From positions 37,454 through 101,453 of the forward strand of contig NZ_BSTJ01000013.1 of the NCBI RefSeq assembly GCF_030269445.1: a DNA stretch of 64,000 nucleotides, given 5' to 3'. The notes under the pieces are model-generated. The model saw only the letters and a list, made by a program, of their open reading frames with translations, did no database searches and had not been told where the DNA came from. The DNA comes from Actinoallomurus iriomotensis. Lineage in GTDB: Bacteria; Actinomycetota; Actinomycetes; Streptosporangiales; Streptosporangiaceae. The translations under genes and the position numbers were made by a program. This document shows positions 58,984 through 64,000 of the stretch, piece after piece; the stretch's first letter is position 1; each line of letters opens with the position of its first letter.

Positions 58984-60617
58984 GCGATCTCACCGCCGCA
59001 CCGGCCGGCCGGCACGCGATCACCACCCCCTCCCTCACCCCCGGCACCCGCGCCGCCACCGCCCTCGCTGTGCTGGTGGCGCAGGTCGGGCTCGCCATCC
59101 CCGCCGTCCTCAACGGCCTGTTCCAGCAGGACCTGCACACCACCTCCGCGCAGCTCACCTGGATCTCCGACGCCTTCCTCGTACCGGTGACCCTGCTGGA
59201 GCTGAGTTTCGGCGCCCTCGGCGACCTCTTCGGCCGCAAGCGCCTGCTGATCGGCGGCAGCCTGCTCATGGCCGTCGGTGAGCTGATCAGCGTGCTCACC
59301 CCGTCGGCCGGCACCTCGAACACCGCGGCCATCGCCACACTCTGGACGGGGCAGGCGCTGACCGGCATCGGCGCCGCGGTCCTCTTCCCCACCTCGCTGG
59401 CGATGGTGGCCGCGGGAACGCACACGGCGAAGGACCGGGCGCGCGGCATCGCGGTCTGGTCCGCCGCGCTGTCGTCCGGAGGGTTCGTGTCCCCGCTCCT
59501 GGGCGGGCTGGTCACCAAGATGTCCTGGGGCGACGACCCGACGGCGACCTGGCGCTGGGCGTTCGTCGCCGTCTTCCTCCTCGCCCTGGTGAGCGCGGCC
59601 GTCGCCGTGACCGCCAAGAACTCCTCCGCACCCGAGGGCCGCTCACTCGACTGGCCGGGCCAGATCACCGTCGCCGTCTCGTTGTTCGCGCTCCTGTTCG
59701 CCGTCATCCAGGGCGCCACGAGCGGGTGGTCGAGCCCGTGGGTGATCGGCGGGTTCGTCGTCGCCGTCGTCTTCTTCGCCGCGTTCATCGCCGCCGAGCG
59801 GCGATCGCCCGCTCCGTTGCTGCGGCTGAGCCTGTTCGAGAACCGGGCCTTCGCGGTGAGCTCCCTCGTGACCGTACTGGGCATGTTCGCCTTCCTGGGC
59901 ACCGCGTACTCCACCAGCATCCGGCTGGCGGCGATCCAGGAGTTCTCGCCTCTGGAGACGGCCATCGCGTTCGTCCTGTTGCAGGGCTTCGCACTGGTGC
60001 TCATGCCGGTCACCGCGAAGACGATTCACTCCTACAACCCGCGCTGGGCGCTGGGCGCCGGCTTCCTGCTGATCGCCGCCGGGGACTTCTGGATCGCCAC
60101 GCAGTCGGCCACCGACCGGTCCCTGTGGCCGATCGTCGCGCCGCTGGTCCTGGTCGGCGTCGGATTCGCGTTCGCGCTCTCCGGCGTGACCGCCGTCGCG
60201 GTCAACACCGTGCCCAACCACCTCGCGGGCATGGCCTCGGGCACGACCAGCCAGCTGCGCGACTTCGGCTTCACGCTCGGGCCCGCGGTCATCGGTGCGA
60301 TCGCCTTGAGCGCGGCTGCCTCCGAGATCCAGCACAAACTGCGTGACAGTTCCGCGCTTCAGGCGGCGATGGAGAAGTTCAGCGCGGGCGCCCCGCCCGA
60401 GGCCGTCGGCGCGGTGAACTCCGGCCCGCTCGGCGCCAACGCCGTCGCGGGCAACCCGATCCAGAACGTCGCCTTCCACGCCCTCGACCACGCGTACGCG
60501 ATCGGCTACGTGGTCTGCGGCGTCTCCGCGCTCGTCGCCGCGGTACTGGCCGCGGCGGGAATGCTCGGCGGCGCGGCGCGCCGGCCCCTGGTCACCGAGG
60601 AGTCGCTCAACGACTGA
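58980..60617 (+). CDS. MFS drug exporter, DHA2/EmrB-QacA type (14 TM)
   Basis: 545 residues with about 14 hydrophobic helices. DHA2 motifs: LTWISDAFLVPVTLLELSFGALGDLFGRKRLL (motif A, residues about 55-90, read in pieces) and LSSGGFVSPLLGGL (motif C-like). A proton-driven multidrug or metabolite exporter. Start fixed by ATGA overlap with the mini-cistron. The divergent MarR gene probably regulates it. Confidence 0.87.
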   Translation: MSDLTAAPAGRHAITTPSLTPGTRAATALAVLVAQVGLAIPAVLNGLFQQDLHTTSAQLTWISDAFLVPVTLLELSFGALGDLFGRKRLLIGGSLLMAVGELISVLTPSAGTSNTAAIATLWTGQALTGIGAAVLFPTSLAMVAAGTHTAKDRARGIAVWSAALSSGGFVSPLLGGLVTKMSWGDDPTATWRWAFVAVFLLALVSAAVAVTAKNSSAPEGRSLDWPGQITVAVSLFALLFAVIQGATSGWSSPWVIGGFVVAVVFFAAFIAAERRSPAPLLRLSLFENRAFAVSSLVTVLGMFAFLGTAYSTSIRLAAIQEFSPLETAIAFVLLQGFALVLMPVTAKTIHSYNPRWALGAGFLLIAAGDFWIATQSATDRSLWPIVAPLVLVGVGFAFALSGVTAVAVNTVPNHLAGMASGTTSQLRDFGFTLGPAVIGAIALSAAASEIQHKLRDSSALQAAMEKFSAGAPPEAVGAVNSGPLGANAVAGNPIQNVAFHALDHAYAIGYVVCGVSALVAAVLAAAGMLGGAARRPLVTEESLND

Positions 60618-60696
60618 CCCTCCCGCGACCAGTTTTCTTCTCGCCGGCCGTCTTACCTGACGAAGAGTCGATGAAGGTACGACGGAGGAGACGACC

Positions 60697-61611
60697 ATGC
60701 TGCTGGTCACTGGGGTGACGGGGTTGAACGGTTCCGCGGTGGTGCGTGAGCTGGCGCGTGAGGGGGTCGCCGTACGGGCGATGGTGCGGGACCTCGCCAA
60801 GGCGCGTGGAGCCGAGGTGCCGTCCACGGTCGAAGTGGTCGAAGGTGACATGCTGCGCCCGCGGACGCTCGGGCCCGCGCTGGACGGGGTGGAGCGCGTC
60901 CTGCTGATCTCCGCGGCGAACGAACGGCTAGTGGAGGCGCAGACCGGCTTCATCGACGCCGCCAAGGCGGCCGGCGTCGAGCACGTCGTCAAGTTCTCGG
61001 GACGCGCCTGCGACCCCGAGTCGGGTTTCCGGTTCGCCCGGATGCACGCTGAGATCGAGCGGTATCTGCGGGTGTCCGGGATGCACTGGACGATGCTGCG
61101 CCCCAGCGCGTTCATGCAGGTGTACTTCCGGGAGGTGCCGTCGATGACCGGCGACGGCGTCCTGTCCCTGCCGATGGGCGACGCCTCGATCGCGCCCGTC
61201 GACGTCGCGGACATCGCGAAGGTCGCCGCCGCCCTGCTCCAGGGGAAAGGTGAGGCCGACCGCCGTTACGAGATGACGGGGCCGGAGTCGCTCACCCTGG
61301 ACGAGATCGCCGGCACCGTCTCCTCGGTCATCGGCAGGCCGGTGCGCTACGTCGACGCCGACCCCGTCGCGCAACGGGAGGCGCTGCTGGCGGCCGGGCT
61401 GGCCCCGTTCTTCGCCGACGCCCTGGACGAACTGTTCGCCGAGCGCCGCAAGGGCGGTGATGAGGCGCGCGTGGAGCAGTCCACCCATGAGGCGTTCGGC
61501 GTGCGTCCGACGACGTTCGCGGAGTTCGTCCGCAAGCACGCGGCGGTCTTCCGGGGCGAAGCGCGGCCGGCCAACCTGTGGGCGGCGGGCTGGCTGCCGT
61601 CCGACCGGTGA
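60697..61611 (+). CDS. NmrA-like NAD(P)-binding reductase
   Basis: 304 residues. Atypical SDR of the NmrA/quinone-oxidoreductase-2 type: TGVTGLNGSAVV at residue 5, VVEGDMLRP near 50, VVKFSGRACDPES near 105 and LRPSAFMQ near 140; no YxxxK catalytic pair. It may reduce quinones or sense redox state. GGAGGAG precedes ATG 60697. Its stop overlaps the GTG of the sigma factor gene, so the two are probably linked functionally. Confidence 0.82.
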   Translation: MLLVTGVTGLNGSAVVRELAREGVAVRAMVRDLAKARGAEVPSTVEVVEGDMLRPRTLGPALDGVERVLLISAANERLVEAQTGFIDAAKAAGVEHVVKFSGRACDPESGFRFARMHAEIERYLRVSGMHWTMLRPSAFMQVYFREVPSMTGDGVLSLPMGDASIAPVDVADIAKVAAALLQGKGEADRRYEMTGPESLTLDEIAGTVSSVIGRPVRYVDADPVAQREALLAAGLAPFFADALDELFAERRKGGDEARVEQSTHEAFGVRPTTFAEFVRKHAAVFRGEARPANLWAAGWLPSDR

Positions 61612-62585
61612 ACGAGGTCGACCGGGGCGCGTTGGAGGAGCAGTTCACGCTGCTGAGGCCCGAGATCACCCGGCACTGCTACCGCATGCTGGGGTCGCCG
61701 TTCGACGCCGACGACGCCGTCCAGGAGACGATGTTGCGCGCCTGGCGGGGGATCGGCGATGTCCGGCGCCGCGAGTCACTGCGGTCCTGGCTCTACGCGA
61801 TCGCGACGCGTGTGTGCCTGGATCAGTTGCGCCAGGCCCGGCGCCGGGCGTTGCCGATGGACCTGACCGAACCGGCGCCCGGCCCCGGCCCGCTCGGGAC
61901 GGTCCGCCCGGCCGGCACCTGGGTCGAGCCGCTGCCGGACCTCTGGGCGCTGCCCGCCGATCTCGACCCGGCCGAGATCACCGTGGAGCGCGAGTCGATC
62001 CGGCTCGCGTTCGTCGCGGCACTGCAGCGGCTGACCCCGATGCAGCGCGCCGTGCTGCTGCTGCGCGAGGTCATCGGCTGGCGCGCACGCGAAGTCGCCG
62101 ACCTTCTCGGCGTGACCGAGAACGCGGTGAACGCGCTGCTGCGGCGTGGCCGCGCGGCCATGCCGTCGCCCCGCCCGGCCCCGTCCGAGACGGACCTGGA
62201 CGGTGAGCGGCGCGCCCTGCTCGGCCGTTACATCAGCGCGTTCGAGCGGTTCGACATCACGGCGCTGGTACGGCTGCTCCACGACGACGCGACCCTGTCG
62301 ATGCCGCCGTACGCGCTCTGGTTGCGCGGCGCCCCTGCGGTGGTGTCCTGGCTCAGGTCGCGGGAGGCGGTCTGCCGTGGGGGTGCGCTGGTTCCCGTCC
62401 AGGTCAACGGCGGCGTGGGCGTGGCGCAGTACCGGCGCGACGACTCCGGCCTGCGCGCGTTCGCCCTTCAGGTCGTCGAGACCTCGGCCGGACGCGTCAC
62501 CGGCCTGCACGTGTTCCTGCTCCCCGAACTGTTCCCGCTCTTCGGCCTCACCGAAAGGATTCCCGACCAGAAAGCACACGGATAG
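61608..62585 (+). CDS. ECF sigma factor with C-terminal SnoaL-like domain (SigG/SigJ-like)
   Basis: 325 residues. Region 2: HCYRMLGSPFDADDAVQETMLRAWRG (residues about 20-50); region 4: LTPMQRAVLLLREVIGWRAREVADLLG with TENAVNALLRRGRA (about 135-185). Residues from about 205 form a SnoaL-like domain (LGRYISAFERFDITALVRLL), which in related ECF groups replaces an anti-sigma factor and modulates activity. No anti-sigma gene is seen nearby. GTG 61608 overlaps the NmrA gene stop. Confidence 0.87.
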   Translation: MNEVDRGALEEQFTLLRPEITRHCYRMLGSPFDADDAVQETMLRAWRGIGDVRRRESLRSWLYAIATRVCLDQLRQARRRALPMDLTEPAPGPGPLGTVRPAGTWVEPLPDLWALPADLDPAEITVERESIRLAFVAALQRLTPMQRAVLLLREVIGWRAREVADLLGVTENAVNALLRRGRAAMPSPRPAPSETDLDGERRALLGRYISAFERFDITALVRLLHDDATLSMPPYALWLRGAPAVVSWLRSREAVCRGGALVPVQVNGGVGVAQYRRDDSGLRAFALQVVETSAGRVTGLHVFLLPELFPLFGLTERIPDQKAHG

Positions 62586-62910
62586 GCGCGGCGAAAGAGG
62601 CGGGCGAGCAGCTGATCGACCGGAGCAGCGGGCGGCGACTGTTGCGGACACGCATGAACATCGTCGGGTTCGACACGTACGCACGGCCATCGACAAAGAC
62701 GGCTCTCCTGGCCGCGACCGGGTGCGTGACCGAGGGAGTGCAGGGCTCACGCTGCACCAAGCCGCGACTCTTCGCGGTTAACTGGTGATCACGAAGATGA
62801 GATGGCTGGAGTCGACCGCTCCGGTTTGTGTTTGAGCGCGGTCGAACTTCTAACGTCATGGATGTGCCGGCGCGGAGCCGGCCACCACGGCGAAGGATCA
62901 AGGAGTCAGG
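62586..62910. other. Intergenic region before the CMD gene
   Basis: 325 bp. A 44-codon frame at 62654-62788 (+), starting MNIVGFDTYA, has GC3 bias but no Shine-Dalgarno, so it is not called. The CMD gene promoter must lie in the AT-richer part near 62770-62860. Otherwise nothing is seen. Confidence 0.4.
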
Positions 62911-63306
62911 ATGACCCGCGAAGAGAAGTACGAGCACGGCCTCAACGTTCTGCGGCAGATCGACGGCGAGGCCGGGCAGAAGGTCGTCGACTCGCTCGCC
63001 GACATCTCGCCCGAGCTCGCCCACCAGGTCGTCGCCTGGGGATTCGGCGAGATCTACGCCCGCCCCGGCCTGGCCCCGCGCGACCGGCAACTGGTGACGC
63101 TCGGCATCCTCACCGCGCTCGGCGGAGCGGAGCCGCAGCTCGAAGTGCATATCAACGCCGCGCTCAACGTCGGCCTGACGGCGCAGGAGATCGTCGAGGC
63201 GCTGCTCCACTCGGCCGGCTACTGCGGCTTCCCCCGGGCCCTGAACGCGACGTTCGTCGCCAAGAAGGTGTTCGCCGAACGTGGCCTGCTCCCCGTCGAG
63301 ATGTGA
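62911..63306 (+). CDS. Carboxymuconolactone decarboxylase family protein
   Basis: 131 residues, all-helical CMD fold. RDRQLVTLGILTALGGAEPQLEVHINAALNVGLT and EIVEALLHSAGYCGFPRALNA carry the family residues (Glu, His, Cys). It resembles true gamma-carboxymuconolactone decarboxylases more than CxxC-type AhpD, since only one Cys is present in this motif. No protocatechuate genes are adjacent, so the role is not certain. AAGGAG upstream of ATG 62911. Confidence 0.83.
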   Translation: MTREEKYEHGLNVLRQIDGEAGQKVVDSLADISPELAHQVVAWGFGEIYARPGLAPRDRQLVTLGILTALGGAEPQLEVHINAALNVGLTAQEIVEALLHSAGYCGFPRALNATFVAKKVFAERGLLPVEM

Positions 63307-63399
63307 GCTCGCGGCGGCACCGCCGTTCCGCGGCTCGTGTCTCGCCGGTTCGGCCCTTGGCCAGGCATCGGCGAGCCGTACGACGGCCCGGTCACGCAG

Positions 63400-64000
63400 C
63401 CGTTCGAGCTACGCCAGTAACGCCTTGATCTAGGCCTCGTCCAGCAGGTCGCGCGAGCTCGCCTCACCCGCGACGAACTCGGCCGAGGCGTTACCGCCGG
63501 GCGGTGGGACGTTGCCGTTGACCAGGAAGTAGGAGAGCAGACCCGCGATCTCCTCGCCGTGCCGAGAACCGCTCCAGTTCCCGCCGCGCGGTGGCCGCGC
63601 CGAGCGCGTAGGCGCGCTCGCCGGTGGTGGACCGGTTGAGCGGGCCGTCCAGGGCCATTGCCCGGATCCGGCGGGGGGGAAAGTGCCGCATGGTGCTGCC
63701 CGACAGCACCGGCGCCGACGAACGTCAGCACGCTGATCCGCTCTTGTCCCAGCACCGCCCGCACCGCGTCCCGATCACGCCCTTGGGCGTCCACATCGAG
63801 GTGGCGGACCAAGGCGCCGCTGTTCGCGCGGAGCCGGCGTACAGTGCCCGGTTGTCCTTGACCAGATCGGCGTACTCGGCATTACTGCGAGGGAACATGT
63901 CTACCGGACCGTGGCCTTACCGCAGTCCAGCGCGGTCGTGTCGGCCCGGCCTCCGGATGTGCGGCCGACGCCATTCGAGACCTCATTGTCGAATCGCGCC
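63400..64000 (-). pseudogene. Decayed alpha/beta hydrolase (tripeptidyl-aminopeptidase-like), right edge
   Basis: Read right to left, protein-like pieces appear in shifting frames: ALDCGKATV, then EYADLVKDNRALYAGS, then VRHLDVDAQGRDRDAVRAVL, then IRAMALDGPLNRSTTGERAY, then GLLSYFLVNGNVPPPGGNAS, then LLDEA followed by a TAG and ALLA followed by another. This order matches secreted TAP-type hydrolases, but at least three frameshifts and two in-frame stops separate the pieces, and the nucleophile elbow is lost. The upstream part lies beyond the window or is missing. Confidence 0.7.

Noticed and set aside
62654-62788. 44-codon gene starting MNIVGFDTYA
   Set aside because: GC3-biased, but no Shine-Dalgarno and no recognisable similarity; left as part of the intergenic entry.

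Overview
The window is high-GC, GC3-biased DNA from an actinomycete. Gene content (ectoine synthesis, deazaflavin oxidoreductase, geranylgeranyl reductase family, FUSC protein, many ABC importers) suggests a filamentous soil actinobacterium, perhaps Streptosporangiales/Thermomonosporaceae. That placement is inference from content only. Nothing phage- or plasmid-like is seen; the only mobile element recognised is a solitary tnpB insertion.

Layout. 0-1.8 kb: F420-type oxidoreductase with a tandemly duplicated 3' end, and an extended SDR. 2.2-8.5 kb: ectoine/5-hydroxyectoine synthesis (ectABCD) followed by an ehuBCDA-type importer. 8.5-15.3 kb: geranylgeranyl-reductase-like flavoprotein, two conserved proteins of unknown function, a FAD monooxygenase with a divergent TetR regulator and twin operators, and a FUSC membrane protein. 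15.4-27.8 kb: myo-inositol catabolism (GntR regulator, iolG, iolE, iolC, aldolase, iolB, iolD and a sugar ABC importer), interrupted by an IS605-type tnpB element. 28-38 kb: a LacI-controlled arabinoside/hemicellulose locus (GH31, GH127, ABC importer, a clan GH-A glycosidase with a ricin-type lectin domain). 38.5-40.9 kb: a cyclase-family hydrolase and an O-methyltransferase. 41.3-52.8 kb (minus strand): a tightly overlapping operon of branched-chain-type ABC importer, two alpha/beta hydrolases, a CapA-like phosphoesterase, a class III CoA-transferase and two 2-hydroxyacyl-CoA-dehydratase-like proteins that lack the usual cysteines. 53-58.7 kb: TetR regulator, MaoC hydratase, acyl-CoA ligase, amidohydrolase, SDR and two paralogous MarR regulators. 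59-64 kb: MFS exporter, NmrA-like reductase, SnoaL-tailed ECF sigma factor, a CMD-family protein, and a decayed alpha/beta hydrolase pseudogene at the right edge.

Most unusual signal: a dispersed mini-cistron of about 68-69 bp encoding a 23-residue peptide starting MSERSE(R/G)I. Intact or nearly intact copies sit between genes at 18.1, 25.8, 46.1, 47.9-48.2 (four in tandem) and 58.8-59.0 kb (two in tandem), and one appears fused to a gene at 20.5 kb. Copies typically join neighbours by ATGA start/stop overlaps, end in a strong Shine-Dalgarno (SD) sequence for the next gene, and can fold that SD into a small CCTCC/GGAGG hairpin. Codon-level synonymous differences between copies hint that the peptide itself is constrained. 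I read it as a portable translational-coupling cassette; this is inference from the sequence.
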